Positions 16,098-25,612 are shown, numbered from the stretch's first letter. The stretch: 64,000 nucleotides of DNA from an uncultured Cytophagales bacterium (GCA_938039675.1 CALHUI010000003.1:186001-250000), one strand, 5' to 3'. A program made the numbers and translations. Notes: a model not told the origin generated them from the letters alone.

Positions 16098-17462
16098 CTA
16101 CTGCGAGAGTTCCGTGTAAAAAAGTTTCAATCGCATACGCTCGGCCGGAACAACAGCGTTTTGGTCGCCTACTATTAACAGGTTGCCGGGTGCAGTGTTC
16201 AGCAGGCTCATCAGCAACATCCCGTTGTTAGGCGTTTTCCCGTCCAGCAGTCGCTGAACATAAGTCGTGATATCCAAATCGGGATAGGTGCGTCCCGCTT
16301 CTACATAATTTCTTTCCAGACGCACATTGGGGTTTCTTTCGTCCGGCACAAAAATCGGTATGCCCGAGGCATTGCGTACAATTCTGCCATTGCGGTCTGA
16401 AATACCGAGCAGCACGGTTGCCGGCGGCGGGGCATTAACTTTTCCGGCAGCCTCGAAGTTGCGGGCAGAAGGATTGAAAGAAAGCAATGCCCGATTAATC
16501 AAAATGCGTTTATTGGGTTTTTGCAGTGTCTGCAAATGCGGTATCTCAATGCGGGTGGCAATCCCCATGCCGCTGTGTACGTATCCAAAGTTGCCGACTT
16601 GCTGGGTAGGGATGCTGCGTTTTGCGGGAAGATTGGCAAACAATCTGCCCTTGCTGAAATCGGCATTCAGGCGTGCGAATGCACTGCCGTCGCGCAGGAT
16701 AATTTGATTGAGGGCATCCCGAGCAGGGTTATAAAAATAGAAACTGTGCGATTTGGAGACCGTATCGGCTGCATTATTGCGATAAAACAGCGACATGCGG
16801 GACTGAATCAGGTCAAAACCGAAGATAGCAGCATTATCAGGCCCTTCGGCTGCAATGCGCAGGCCTTTAAAATACTGCTCAAAATTGGTCTGGTTCAGCA
16901 ACTCGGGGCGGCCTTCTTTACTGATAAGGTCGCGGGCAAACGCATCGCTCATCCTGATACGCATAGAGGCGCGGTTGCGAGGCAAGCGATAGGTAAATCT
17001 GCCCAACTCTTCGCCAAAAGGCATACGCTCAAATGAATAGTAGTTGCGGGCTGTATCAGGCGATGCCGTCAGGCGATTAACAACAATTGTTTGAGCCACT
17101 GTCGTATCGCCGTACTGATAATTGTAGTCTAAAATGAGCACCAGCGAATCAAATATAACGGTATTGTTGCCCGCTACCGTAAAACGGAGCGTGTCGCGCG
17201 GGAGCAATACTTTAAAAAATGATTCGGCACGTAGCGTGCCTACTTCTGCATCTGCTGTGCTTCCTACCAGAATAAAATTGTTGGTCTGGATGGAGTCTAA
17301 GTACTGCACATTGGTACGCAAAGTGAGCGTGTCAGTATATACCGTATTAATAAGTTCAGTTTGTCGGATATCCAGTGTAAGGTCAAAACTATCGTCGCAG
17401 GCAGTCAATATGCCGAGTGCAACAACAATCCATGCCCCCCACCGCTTTAGAAGGGATAGCAT
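16098..17462 (-). CDS. DUF4270 family lipoprotein
   Basis: A 454-residue exported protein with signal peptide MLSLLKRWGAWIVVALGILTAC; the lipobox ILTAC places the lipid anchor at Cys-22. The mature part is the beta-rich DUF4270 domain (DTLTLRTNVQYLDSIQTNNFILVGSTADAEVGTLRAESFFK and the late PDLDITTYVQRLLDGKTPNNG, LLIVG). In Bacteroidota this gene is regularly found beside the short GT5 gene and panC, exactly as here, but its function is unknown. It has its own likely promoter within the end of the upstream GT5 gene. Confidence 0.85.
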   Translation of the reverse strand: MLSLLKRWGAWIVVALGILTACDDSFDLTLDIRQTELINTVYTDTLTLRTNVQYLDSIQTNNFILVGSTADAEVGTLRAESFFKVLLPRDTLRFTVAGNNTVIFDSLVLILDYNYQYGDTTVAQTIVVNRLTASPDTARNYYSFERMPFGEELGRFTYRLPRNRASMRIRMSDAFARDLISKEGRPELLNQTNFEQYFKGLRIAAEGPDNAAIFGFDLIQSRMSLFYRNNAADTVSKSHSFYFYNPARDALNQIILRDGSAFARLNADFSKGRLFANLPAKRSIPTQQVGNFGYVHSGMGIATRIEIPHLQTLQKPNKRILINRALLSFNPSARNFEAAGKVNAPPPATVLLGISDRNGRIVRNASGIPIFVPDERNPNVRLERNYVEAGRTYPDLDITTYVQRLLDGKTPNNGMLLMSLLNTAPGNLLIVGDQNAVVPAERMRLKLFYTELSQ

Positions 17463-17499
17463 ACGTATGATAACGATGATGTATTGTTAAGAATGCCTG

Positions 17500-17528
17500 C
17501 AAAAATATAATCAATTGGCAGATGAGCA
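17500..17528 (-). promoter_or_regulatory. Bacteroidota-type promoter for the DUF4270 gene
   Basis: On the minus strand a TTG (17526-17528) is followed after 18 bp by TATTTTTG (17500-17507), an exact match to TAnnTTTG and followed by C. The -7 box lies 37 bp upstream of ATG 17462. The -33 box falls in the last codons of the GT5 gene. Confidence 0.5.
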
Positions 17529-18335
17529 ATTTAAAAGCTCATGATAGATACTGTAATAATCGTCCGTAAATGACTCGGCTGTTTCTTCAATGGTTGGTAC
17601 AGGTTTACCCGAAAGTGCTTCCAAGTCGGGCACTACGTGTGCTGCGTTGGGGTCTGCCTTCACTACGGAATCGGAATAACGCGCTCCTATGCGAATAAAA
17701 CCTGAATAATCGAAAGGACGCAGACTTTGCAATGCATCGTCGTCAATATCCAACATTTTTACCTTGCCTACCAATGATTCATCGAACTGATAGTCAAATT
17801 TGCTGTCATATACCGTAAATACGGTTTTAGCATCTTTGAACATCGGGTCGTTGCGATAGGTGGTTTTCAGATACAGCGGAATCAGGCTGGTCATCCAGTC
17901 GTTGCAATGAACAATGTCAGGGGCCCATCCTAATTTTTTTACTGTTTCAATTACACCTTTGCAGAAAAATACGGCACGCTCGTCGTTGTCGGCATAGAAT
18001 CGGTTGTCTTTATCGGTAAAAACATGCTTGCGTTGGAAGTAATCCTCATTATCAATAAAATAGACTTGCAACTTAGCATTAGGTACAGAGGCTACTTTGA
18101 TAATGAGTGGTTTCTCCTCATCGCCGACAGCTATATTAATGCCCGAAAGGCGGACTACCTCATGCAGACGATTTTTTCGTTCATTAATTAAGCCGAAACG
18201 CGGCACTAAAATCCTGATTTCCATTCCCCTGTCATGCATGGCTTGGGGTAGTTTTCGCACATAGTCTGAAACAGCAGAGGTTTTTAAAAACGGATAAATT
18301 TCGCTGGATACATACAGGATTTTAATTTTTGACAT
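17511..18335 (-). CDS. Short glycogen/starch-synthase-like protein (GT5 N-terminal domain only)
   Basis: A 274-residue protein matching only the N-terminal Rossmann domain of GT5 glycogen synthases: IKILYVSSEIYPFLKTSAVSDYVRKLP, MEIRILVPRFG, and PDIVHCNDWMTSLIPLYLKT. The C-terminal GT1-type domain that completes the active site is absent. The ADP-glucose-binding K-T-G-G-L motif reads KTSAV, so the glycines are lost. It is therefore unlikely to be a glycogen synthase. This short form upstream of panC is a Bacteroidota family; its role is unknown. It is divergently transcribed from panC across 177 bp. Confidence 0.8.
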   Translation of the reverse strand: MSKIKILYVSSEIYPFLKTSAVSDYVRKLPQAMHDRGMEIRILVPRFGLINERKNRLHEVVRLSGINIAVGDEEKPLIIKVASVPNAKLQVYFIDNEDYFQRKHVFTDKDNRFYADNDERAVFFCKGVIETVKKLGWAPDIVHCNDWMTSLIPLYLKTTYRNDPMFKDAKTVFTVYDSKFDYQFDESLVGKVKMLDIDDDALQSLRPFDYSGFIRIGARYSDSVVKADPNAAHVVPDLEALSGKPVPTIEETAESFTDDYYSIYHELLNCSSAN

Positions 18336-18370
18336 AGCGAAAGGCGGGTTTTGTGAATATTATTCTACTG

Positions 18371-18406
18371 CAAAATTACAAAAAATTAATTTAAAACTCA
18401 CACAAA
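18371..18406 (-). promoter_or_regulatory. Likely promoter of the short GT5 gene
   Basis: Minus-strand TAATTTTG (18371-18378), followed by C, fits TAnnTTTG and lies 36 bp before ATG 18335. A TTTG at 18403-18406 could be the -33 box, with a rather long 24-bp spacing. The remaining A/T-rich part of this divergent gap should also hold the panC promoter, which I cannot place. Confidence 0.4.
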
Positions 18407-18512
18407 TCATTTTGTTATCATATTATTGCAGCCTAATTGCCCCGTTTATTGCTTTTTGAAAAGTACAATTTTTCAAAAATAAAAAAACACTTGTTTCTGA
18501 CAACTTTCTTAC

Positions 18513-19355
18513 ATGCAATTATTCCGAAATGCTGCTGAACTGATGCAATGGCGCCGTGAGAACCGACTGTTGTCTGTTGGTTTTGTTCCCACCATGGGTG
18601 CTTTGCACAACGGCCATCTTTCTTTGATTGAAAAAGCTAAATCGGAAAACCCGCTGGTGCTTTGCAGCATTTTTGTCAATCCGACACAGTTTAACGATGT
18701 AGATGACCTGAGGCGTTATCCGCGCATGCCGGAACAGGATTTGGCTATGCTGGCTGCGGCAGGTTGTGATGTGGTTTTTATGCCGGATGAGGCAGAGATG
18801 TACCCTAATCCCCCGCAAATGCAGCTTAGTTTCGGCAATTTGGAAGAGGTGATGGAAGGTCTGCATCGTCCGGGACACTTCAACGGCGTGGGATTAGTTG
18901 TTAGTAAACTGTTCCACATAGTGCAGCCCGACCGCGCTTATTTTGGGCAGAAAGACCTGCAACAGTTCCTGATTATCAGAAGATTAGTAACAGACCTATC
19001 GTTTCCTGTGCAGTTGGTTTGCTGCCCTGTCGTGCGCGAAGCCGACGGACTGGCGATGTCTTCCCGCAACGCGCGACTAAGTGCGGAGGCGCGCCTGCAA
19101 GCCCCTGCGCTTTATCGCGCGCTTACGGAGGCACAACAAAGAATTATCCAAGGCGAAAATCCGCAAATGGTTTGCAGTGAAATTACGCAGCGGTTAAACG
19201 AAACGGGCTTTTTCAGCGTTGAATACTTGACATTGGTCGATATGCAAACGCTGGCAAGTGTACAATCGCCGCAGGCAGGTGTGGAATATGCCCTCTGCAT
19301 CGCTGCTTTTCTGGATGGAGTGCGGCTCATAGACAATGTAGTGTTCCGCATGTAA
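18513..19355 (+). CDS. panC: Pantothenate synthetase
   Basis: A 280-residue enzyme joining pantoate and beta-alanine with ATP to make pantothenate (coenzyme A pathway, cytoplasm). The nucleotidyl-transferase HxGH motif occurs in VPTMGALHNGHLSLI (about residues 25-39). FGQKDLQQFLIIRRLV and the KMSKS-equivalent SSRNARLS follow in order, and pantoate-binding VNPTQFN is intact. panD follows after 94 bp, so the two adjacent steps of the pathway are likely co-transcribed; panB is not in this window. Confidence 0.96.
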   Translation: MQLFRNAAELMQWRRENRLLSVGFVPTMGALHNGHLSLIEKAKSENPLVLCSIFVNPTQFNDVDDLRRYPRMPEQDLAMLAAAGCDVVFMPDEAEMYPNPPQMQLSFGNLEEVMEGLHRPGHFNGVGLVVSKLFHIVQPDRAYFGQKDLQQFLIIRRLVTDLSFPVQLVCCPVVREADGLAMSSRNARLSAEARLQAPALYRALTEAQQRIIQGENPQMVCSEITQRLNETGFFSVEYLTLVDMQTLASVQSPQAGVEYALCIAAFLDGVRLIDNVVFRM

Positions 19356-19449
19356 TCCGGCAGGATTGATTTAGCTTTGCGGCGGCCAAACTAACGGCAA
19401 CTTCATTCATGTTTCTGACACCTTATTTTAACAATGAGCCGATATTCAC

Positions 19450-19797
19450 ATGTTTATCCACGTTTTAAAATCCAAAATACACCGCGTTAAGGTAACGCAG
19501 GCGGAGTTGAACTATGTAGGCAGCATTACTATAGACCAGGATTTGATGGATGCTGCCAACCTGATTCCGGGCGAAAAAGTGCAGGTGGTGAATAATAACA
19601 ACGGGGAACGGTTTGAAACTTACACCATTCCCGGGGGGCGCGGCTCGGGAGTGATTTGCCTCAATGGAGCGGCAGCGCGCCGCGTACAAGTGGGCGACAT
19701 CATCATTATTATTGCCTATGCGATAATGGAAGCCAAGGAGGCTGCTAATTTTAAGCCTGCGCTCGTATTCCCCGACGAAAACAATCGCCTCATATAA
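19450..19797 (+). CDS. panD: Aspartate 1-decarboxylase proenzyme
   Basis: A 115-residue pyruvoyl enzyme making beta-alanine from aspartate, which panC uses. The self-cleavage site is the Gly24-Ser25 bond in YVGSITID; Ser25 becomes the pyruvoyl group. The catalytic Tyr region (ERFETYTI) and [20 protein letters not shown] are present. The length is slightly under the E. coli enzyme and typical for Bacteroidota. The position directly after panC supports the call. Confidence 0.96.
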   Translation: MFIHVLKSKIHRVKVTQAELNYVGSITIDQDLMDAANLIPGEKVQVVNNNNGERFETYTIPGGRGSGVICLNGAAARRVQVGDIIIIIAYAIMEAKEAANFKPALVFPDENNRLI

Positions 19798-19833
19798 GGC
19801 GTTGTATTATTACTGCCTTTCAGAGGTTGTTTT

Positions 19834-20475
19834 TTATTGTGTTTCTTTCTTGTAATTGTAAGGTTTTTTCTTGCCGGAGGGTGTGTAGCGAAACCACTCT
19901 CCGGTTTTTTGTCCTTTCGAAAAGTGCCCTTCGTATTCTAACTTGCCGTCGGGGTAATAGAATTTCCAAAGCCCCTCTTCTTTGCCGTTTACGTAAGCAC
20001 CTGCCTGAATGAGTTGCCCTTTTTCGTTGTAAATTTCCCAGTCGCCGTGGGGCAGCCCTTGTTTATATGCGCCCCGTTGCCGCAATGAGCCGTTGGGATT
20101 ATAGTGTATCCATACACCCTCGTACATACCGTCTTTGAAAATACCGTGTTTGCGGATGCGCTGCCCCGGGTAGTAGAAAACGGCTGAGTCGGTCTGGATG
20201 CCGTCGCGCCAGTTTTCCTTGCGCTCCAATTCTCCGTTGAGGTCATAATATTTGGCGATGCCGTTCAGTACGCCGTCCCGATAGGTTTCTATGGCACTCA
20301 TGTTGCCGTTAGGATGATAAAAATACCAGTATCCATACTTTTTCCCGTTGAGCAGTTGCCCTTTGGCTTTTAGGGTAATAAAATCGGGATAAGTTTCGGT
20401 TACTTCCTCCTGCGCAAAGGCTGTGCTTGCCCAAAAAAGGCATAGAAAGATTGTGATGAGCCTGTTTTTTTGCAT
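19834..20475 (-). CDS. Secreted MORN-repeat (YwqK-type) protein
   Basis: The start at 20475 gives a signal peptide (MQKNRLITIFLCLFWASTAFAQ); the in-frame extension upstream runs over a palindromic repeat and is rejected. The 213-residue protein contains about six tandem MORN_2 repeats of the form G-x-W-x-x-Y-x-x-N/D-G-x-L (GYWYFYHPNGNMS, GVWIHYNPNGSLRQ, GDWEIYNEKGQLIQ, GLWKFYYPDGKLEY, GEWFRYTPSGK). Such repeats form stacked hairpins. Annotation pipelines often label them 'antitoxin YwqK', which is not supported here: no toxin gene adjoins. Confidence 0.8.
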   Translation of the reverse strand: MQKNRLITIFLCLFWASTAFAQEEVTETYPDFITLKAKGQLLNGKKYGYWYFYHPNGNMSAIETYRDGVLNGIAKYYDLNGELERKENWRDGIQTDSAVFYYPGQRIRKHGIFKDGMYEGVWIHYNPNGSLRQRGAYKQGLPHGDWEIYNEKGQLIQAGAYVNGKEEGLWKFYYPDGKLEYEGHFSKGQKTGEWFRYTPSGKKKPYNYKKETQ

Positions 20476-20502
20476 AGCATTAATTTGCTTTGTTGCTGCC
20501 GG

Positions 20503-20530
20503 ACCTGACAGGTTTTCAAAACCTGTCAGA
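20503..20530. repeat. Intergenic palindrome, copy 2
   Basis: CTGACAGGTTTT (20505-20516) and AAAACCTGTCAG (20518-20529) are perfect 12-bp arms around a single C. It lies between the UMF1 transporter stop and the MORN gene start, both on the minus strand. It is the most compact of six related copies in the window. Confidence 0.8.
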
Positions 20531-20564
20531 TTCGTAAAATTATTTTTAGGCAAACATCGTGCAA

Positions 20565-21866
20565 TTATGCCGCAGCCTGCGCATGTGCCTTCGGAATTTT
20601 GACTTGTTGCAATGCCATCAGCCCTGCCATAAAGAAGATGGAAAGTGCAATAGCACTGTTGCGCATGGAGCCGCCCGAAAGTTGGATGATGATGCCGTAA
20701 ACCATTGTTCCCAAAACGGTAGAGCATTTGTCTAAAACATCATAAAAACTGAAAAATGAGGCAGTATCGTGCGTATGCTCGGGGATGAGCTTGCTGTAAG
20801 TAGCCCGTGAAAGCGATTGTACCCCACCCATGACCATGCCTACGCCGCCTGCCAAGATGTAAAAGCCCGTAGCATCGTAAACAAAGTAAGCGGCTATGCA
20901 AACGGATATCCAAATCATTAGAATGACGCACAGAGCAAAGCGGTTGCCTTTGGCATCGGATACTCTTGCAAAAAGCGTTGCGCCTACAATGGCTACTACT
21001 TGCAAGAGCAAAATAGTGGCAATGAGTTGCCTTGTTTCCAATTTGAGTTCATCGCTGCCAAAGAGGCTTGCTAAGTAGATGGTAGTTTGTACGCCTGTAT
21101 TGTAAAGGAAAAACGCAAGCAAAAAAATACGCATATGGCGGTGGTGCTGCAAACTTTTCCATACTTTTTTCAATTCTTTGAAACCGCGCGCCAAAAGGTC
21201 GGAATGAAAAGCATGTCCTTTGCGCTCCTGCAAGCCGTTGAAGGTGATTTGGGAAAAGCCTATCCACCACAGCCCAACCATCACAAAGGATATGCGTGTG
21301 GCAATGCCTGCATGGGGCAAACCAAACCATGTGGGTTGTTGTATCATTGCCAAAATGAGAATCAGCAGCAGTACGCTGCCCAAATAGCCGTAGGAAAAGC
21401 CCTTGGCACTGATGCGGTCGAATTGGTCGGCGGTGGCTATTTCGGGCAAAAAAGCGTTGTAGAACACTAATGCCCCCGCATAGCCGATGCTTGCCAGTAC
21501 CGAAGCGATGATGCCCAATTCTATATTGCTGCCTGTAAAAAAGAACAGCGAAAGGCAGGCAACCGCGCCAAGCACTGTAAAAAAACGCATGAATTGCTTT
21601 TTTGAGCCGCCGTAGTCGGCAATGCCCGAAAGCACTGGCGAAAGTGCCGCAATAAGCAGAAACGAAAACGCAATTGCATAGGAATACAGCGCCCCTTTGT
21701 CTATCTCCATACCAAAAAACCGCACCATGCGACTGCCAAAAGCGCTTTCGGTAACAGCACTGTAATACAGCGGAAAAACGGCGGTAGTGATGACCAATGA
21801 ATAGGCAGAGTTTGCCCAATCAAAAAAACACCATGCGCGAATGGTATGTGGCTGATTCAGTTCCAT
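20565..21866 (-). CDS. MFS transporter, UMF1/Atg22-like family
   Basis: A 433-residue membrane protein with about 12 helices. The opening IRAWCFFDWANSAYSLVITTAVFPLYY is the hallmark of the UMF1 (Atg22-like) family, and GAVACLSLFFFTGSN, ISAKGFSYGYLGSVLLL and the late GGVQSLSRATYSKLIPE box fit the same family. Fungal relatives export amino acids from the vacuole; bacterial substrates are unknown. It is divergent from pyruvate carboxylase across 296 bp that contain a 62-bp stem-loop. Confidence 0.88.
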   Translation of the reverse strand: MELNQPHTIRAWCFFDWANSAYSLVITTAVFPLYYSAVTESAFGSRMVRFFGMEIDKGALYSYAIAFSFLLIAALSPVLSGIADYGGSKKQFMRFFTVLGAVACLSLFFFTGSNIELGIIASVLASIGYAGALVFYNAFLPEIATADQFDRISAKGFSYGYLGSVLLLILILAMIQQPTWFGLPHAGIATRISFVMVGLWWIGFSQITFNGLQERKGHAFHSDLLARGFKELKKVWKSLQHHRHMRIFLLAFFLYNTGVQTTIYLASLFGSDELKLETRQLIATILLLQVVAIVGATLFARVSDAKGNRFALCVILMIWISVCIAAYFVYDATGFYILAGGVGMVMGGVQSLSRATYSKLIPEHTHDTASFFSFYDVLDKCSTVLGTMVYGIIIQLSGGSMRNSAIALSIFFMAGLMALQQVKIPKAHAQAAA

Positions 21867-21941
21867 GCGGTTGGGGTGCGTGAGTTCGGATGAGCCAAAT
21901 TAGCAAGCAGGCAGGCAAAAAGCAAAAATTGTTGCCCCAAT

Positions 21942-22003
21942 CTGCTGACGAGGACTTTGCCCGCCGGTAAGGATTGTTCTTCGCCTCCTAAACTCGTCAG
22001 CAG
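21942..22003. other. 62-bp stem-loop with perfect 11-bp arms in the UMF1/pyc divergent gap
   Basis: CTGCTGACGAG (21942-21952) is the exact inverse complement of CTCGTCAGCAG (21993-22003). The 40-nt loop is GC-rich and purine/pyrimidine biased (GCCCGCCGG, CTTCGCCTCC). Such long perfect arms are unlikely by chance in a short gap. It could be a structured leader, a small RNA, or a REP/MITE-like repeat; no second copy is seen in this window. The rest of the gap shows no gene. Confidence 0.55.
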
Positions 22004-22162
22004 TGGACATTGCAGCTGCAAAGAAGTAACCGCACCCTGATGATTTTTTTATCCAAATAAAACTAATTTGCCGCTGTGCTACCGTTTCGGTGCTTTTTTG
22101 TTGCTTGAACGTCTTCCTGTCTTTTTTTACTATTTTGCCATCGCTAAATTGACGATTTAATT

Positions 22163-25100
22163 ATGCGCAAAATAGAGCGACTATTGGTAGCCAATCGCGG
22201 TGAAATTGCCATCCGAATTCTGAGGGCTGCTTCCGAATTGCATATCAACACCCTTGCGGTTTATACTTATGAAGACCGTTATTCGCTGCATCGCTACAAG
22301 GCGGACGAGGCCTATCAGATAGGTGCAGACGATGACCCACTGAAACCCTATTTGGACATTGAGGGGCTGATTAGTCTTGCCAAAGCCAAAAAAGTGGATG
22401 CCATACATCCGGGCTATGGTTTTTTGTCGGAGAATGTACATTTTGCCCGACGTTGCGAAGAAGAAGGTATTATTTTCGTCGGGCCGCGTTCGGGGGTGAT
22501 GGCGCAATTGGGCGACAAGGTAGCTGCCAAAAAAATTGCCCTTAGGGCAGGTGTGCCCATGATTGAGGACAGCGAAGCCGACCTCTCTACCTATGAAATT
22601 GCTCTTGCGGAAGCACGCCGTATCGGCTTTCCGGTCATACTGAAAGCTGCTGCGGGCGGCGGCGGTAGGGGGATGCGCGTCATTCGCTCCGAAGCCGACT
22701 TAGAACGCCTCTACAACGAAGCCCGCAACGAAGCCGCCAATGCCTTTGGCGACAGTACGGTATTTATTGAAAAATTTATTGATGAGCCGAAGCACATTGA
22801 AGTCCAGATTATGGGCGATAATTTCGGTAATATTGTCCACCTTTATGAGCGCGACTGTTCGGTGCAGCGCCGATTCCAAAAGGTGATAGAAGTTGCGCCG
22901 AGCATAGGACTGGCAGATGAAACCCGTCAGAAACTCTATAATTACGCTCTCCGAATTGCGCGCGCCGTGGACTACAACAACGTGGGAACGGTAGAATTTT
23001 TGGTGGATAAAGACCAAAATATTTACTTCATCGAGGTAAACCCCCGCGTACAGGTAGAGCACACCATCACCGAAGAAATTACGGGCATTGACATTGTACG
23101 CTCTCAAATACTGATTGCGCAAGGCTGTGCCCTTTCCGATAAACAAATTTACATCCACAGTCAGGAAGATGTGCAAATCAACGGTTTTGCCGTGCAGTGC
23201 CGCATCACGACCGAAGACCCCGAGAACGGTTTCAAGCCCGATTACGGAACCATTATTGCCTACCGCAACGCAGGCGGCTTCGGCATCCGCACCGACGAGG
23301 GCAGTTCTTATCCGGGCGTGCGCATTTCGCCCTTTTTCGATTCCATGCTGGTAAAAGTTACTGCCAAAGGGCGTACACTTTGGGGGGCTTGCGACCGCCT
23401 GCACCGCGCCCTGCGCGAGTTCAGAATTCGCGGCGTGAAAACCAACATCGGCTTCCTGCTCAATGTGATTTCGCATCCCGAGTTCATCAAAGGCAAAGCA
23501 ACGGTTCAGTTCATAGAACAGAATCCTGACCTTTTGAAAATGCCGCTGCGTTTAGACAGGGGCACGCGCCTGCTGCATTATTTGGCAGATGTGATTGTAA
23601 ACGGCAACCCCGATGTGCGCGGCGCAAAGCCCGAAAAGCCGTTCCGAACCCCCAAAGTACCCGCTTGCAACCGCTTCGGAGCGTTTCCGCAGGGCAGCCG
23701 CGACCGCTTGAAAGCACTGGGGCGCGAGAAATTTATTGAGTGGTTGAAACAGGAAAAAGCTGTTCATTTTACCGATACTACTTTCCGCGATGCCCACCAG
23801 TCGCTGCTGGCAACGCGCATGCGAACCATAGATATGCTGCGAGTGGCAGAAAGTTACGCGCGCAACGTTCCACAAGTATTTTCTATGGAAATGTGGGGCG
23901 GTGCAACCTTTGATGTGGCGATGCGTTTCCTGAAAGAATGTCCGTGGGAGCGCTTGCGCCGCTTGCGCGGCGCCATGCCCAATGTGCTGTTTCAGATGCT
24001 GCTGCGCGGCGCCAATGCGGTTGGGTACAAGTCATATCCTGCCAACTTGGTAGAAAAGTTTGTGGAACGCGCTGCCGCCAACGGCATTGATGTTTTCCGA
24101 ATTTTCGATTCGCTCAATTGGGTGGAGGCGATGAAAACCAGCATCCGCGCCGTAGTTGAACGCACCGATGCACTCGCGGAAGGTGCAGTTTGCTACACGG
24201 GCGAAATTATGAACCCCAACAGCAAATACAATCTGCAATACTACCTCGATTTGGCGCGGCAGTTGGAGGATTTGGGCATCCACATCTTAGCCATTAAGGA
24301 CATGTCGGGCTTGCTGAAACCGTACAGTGCCGAATTGCTGATTACCGAGCTGAAAAAAGCCGTTTCCGTGCCGATTCACCTGCACACCCACGATACGGCA
24401 GGCATTCAGTCCGCGACGCTGCTCAAAGCCATTGATGCGGGAGTTGATATTATTGACGTTTCCATTGCCTCCATGTCGGGGCTGACGGCACAGCCTAATT
24501 TTAACTCATTGGTGGCTGTACTGGAACACCACCCGCGCCGTCAGGACATAGATTTGCATAAACTGAATGCCTTTGCTTCCTATTGGGAAGATGTGCGCGA
24601 GTATTATTTCCCCTTCGAGTCTGACTTGAAGGCAGGTACCGCCGAAGTTTACGACAACGAAATCCCCGGCGGGCAGTATTCCAACCTTCGCCCGCAGGCC
24701 ATTGCGCTGGGGTTGGGCGATAAATTTGAACAAATCAAGAAAAACTATGTCGTTGCCAACAAGTTGCTGGGCGATATTGTCAAGGTAACGCCAAGCTCAA
24801 AGGTAGTAGGTGATTTGGCTCTCTTCCTGACGGCAAACAACCTGACCGAAGCCGATGTATGGCAGCGCGGGCATGAGTTATCGTTCCCCGAATCGGTAAA
24901 AGAGCTGCTTCGCGGCGATATGGGTCGTCCGCCGGAGGGTTTTCCTGCCCAAATCGTGCGCTTGGTGCTCAAAGACGAGCAACCCGACTACGGCGTGCCG
25001 GGCTATAACCTGCCTGCCGTCAATTTTGCTGCCGAAAAATCCTCTTTTGAGAAGAAATTCTCCAACAAAAGCTATCCCACAGAATCGGAAGAGGACGAGT

Positions 25101-25612
25101 TGCTTTCCTACTTGCTTTACCCAAAAGTGTATGAAGAATACAATGAGAACCGCAATCGCTATGGCGACCTTTCCGTACTGCCTTCGCCACAATTTTTCTA
25201 TGGCATGAAAGAAGGAGAGGAGGTACTCATAGAATTAAGTGAAGGCAAATCTATCATGGTGCGGCTACTGGCGGTTTTCAAGCCCGATGAGAACGGTATG
25301 CGCACGGTATCTTTTGAACTCAACGGCCAGACCCGCCGTTTGCAAGTACGCGACCGCAGTTTTAAAGTTACCAAAGTTGCTAACCGAAAAGCCCAAAACG
25401 AGGGCGAAATCGGTGCGCCGCTGCAAGGCCGCCTGTCTAAAATTATGGTCAATGTAGGTGATAAAGTAGTTGTTAATACGCCACTGTTCGTTATTGAAGC
25501 CATGAAAATGGAAAGCACCATTACTGCACCGCGTGCAGGCGTTGTCAAACAAGTATTTTTACCCGCCGGCAGCATGGTTGAACAAGAAGATGCCATTATT
25601 CGGATTGCATGA
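22163..25612 (+). CDS. pyc: Pyruvate carboxylase
   Basis: A 1149-residue single-chain biotin enzyme forming oxaloacetate from pyruvate, bicarbonate and ATP. Domains in order: biotin carboxylase (about 1-455; KAAAGGGGRGMRV ATP loop, FIEVNPRVQVEHTITEEITG), carboxyltransferase (about 535-810; FTDTTFRDAHQSLLATRMRT, metal-binding HLHTHDTAG), the tetramerisation/conserved linker region, and a C-terminal biotinyl domain with the biotinylated lysine in EAMKMES (about residue 1114). The length is that of complete enzymes. A preceding TACTATTTTGC box near 22128 could be the promoter but is imperfect. It acts as an anaplerotic enzyme. Confidence 0.97.
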   Translation: MRKIERLLVANRGEIAIRILRAASELHINTLAVYTYEDRYSLHRYKADEAYQIGADDDPLKPYLDIEGLISLAKAKKVDAIHPGYGFLSENVHFARRCEEEGIIFVGPRSGVMAQLGDKVAAKKIALRAGVPMIEDSEADLSTYEIALAEARRIGFPVILKAAAGGGGRGMRVIRSEADLERLYNEARNEAANAFGDSTVFIEKFIDEPKHIEVQIMGDNFGNIVHLYERDCSVQRRFQKVIEVAPSIGLADETRQKLYNYALRIARAVDYNNVGTVEFLVDKDQNIYFIEVNPRVQVEHTITEEITGIDIVRSQILIAQGCALSDKQIYIHSQEDVQINGFAVQCRITTEDPENGFKPDYGTIIAYRNAGGFGIRTDEGSSYPGVRISPFFDSMLVKVTAKGRTLWGACDRLHRALREFRIRGVKTNIGFLLNVISHPEFIKGKATVQFIEQNPDLLKMPLRLDRGTRLLHYLADVIVNGNPDVRGAKPEKPFRTPKVPACNRFGAFPQGSRDRLKALGREKFIEWLKQEKAVHFTDTTFRDAHQSLLATRMRTIDMLRVAESYARNVPQVFSMEMWGGATFDVAMRFLKECPWERLRRLRGAMPNVLFQMLLRGANAVGYKSYPANLVEKFVERAAANGIDVFRIFDSLNWVEAMKTSIRAVVERTDALAEGAVCYTGEIMNPNSKYNLQYYLDLARQLEDLGIHILAIKDMSGLLKPYSAELLITELKKAVSVPIHLHTHDTAGIQSATLLKAIDAGVDIIDVSIASMSGLTAQPNFNSLVAVLEHHPRRQDIDLHKLNAFASYWEDVREYYFPFESDLKAGTAEVYDNEIPGGQYSNLRPQAIALGLGDKFEQIKKNYVVANKLLGDIVKVTPSSKVVGDLALFLTANNLTEADVWQRGHELSFPESVKELLRGDMGRPPEGFPAQIVRLVLKDEQPDYGVPGYNLPAVNFAAEKSSFEKKFSNKSYPTESEEDELLSYLLYPKVYEEYNENRNRYGDLSVLPSPQFFYGMKEGEEVLIELSEGKSIMVRLLAVFKPDENGMRTVSFELNGQTRRLQVRDRSFKVTKVANRKAQNEGEIGAPLQGRLSKIMVNVGDKVVVNTPLFVIEAMKMESTITAPRAGVVKQVFLPAGSMVEQEDAIIRIA

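Noticed and set aside
19834-20475. Antitoxin of a toxin-antitoxin system (YwqK label)
   Set aside because: The label is a naming artefact of MORN repeats; the protein has a signal peptide and no toxin gene is adjacent.
22100-22162. Exact TAnnTTTG promoter for pyc
   Set aside because: The box TATTTTGC lacks one base of the consensus spacing, so it was only mentioned, not called.
22181-25596. Long minus-strand open frames opposite pyruvate carboxylase
   Set aside because: They are antisense shadows of a well-conserved gene, with composition typical of a reversed reading.
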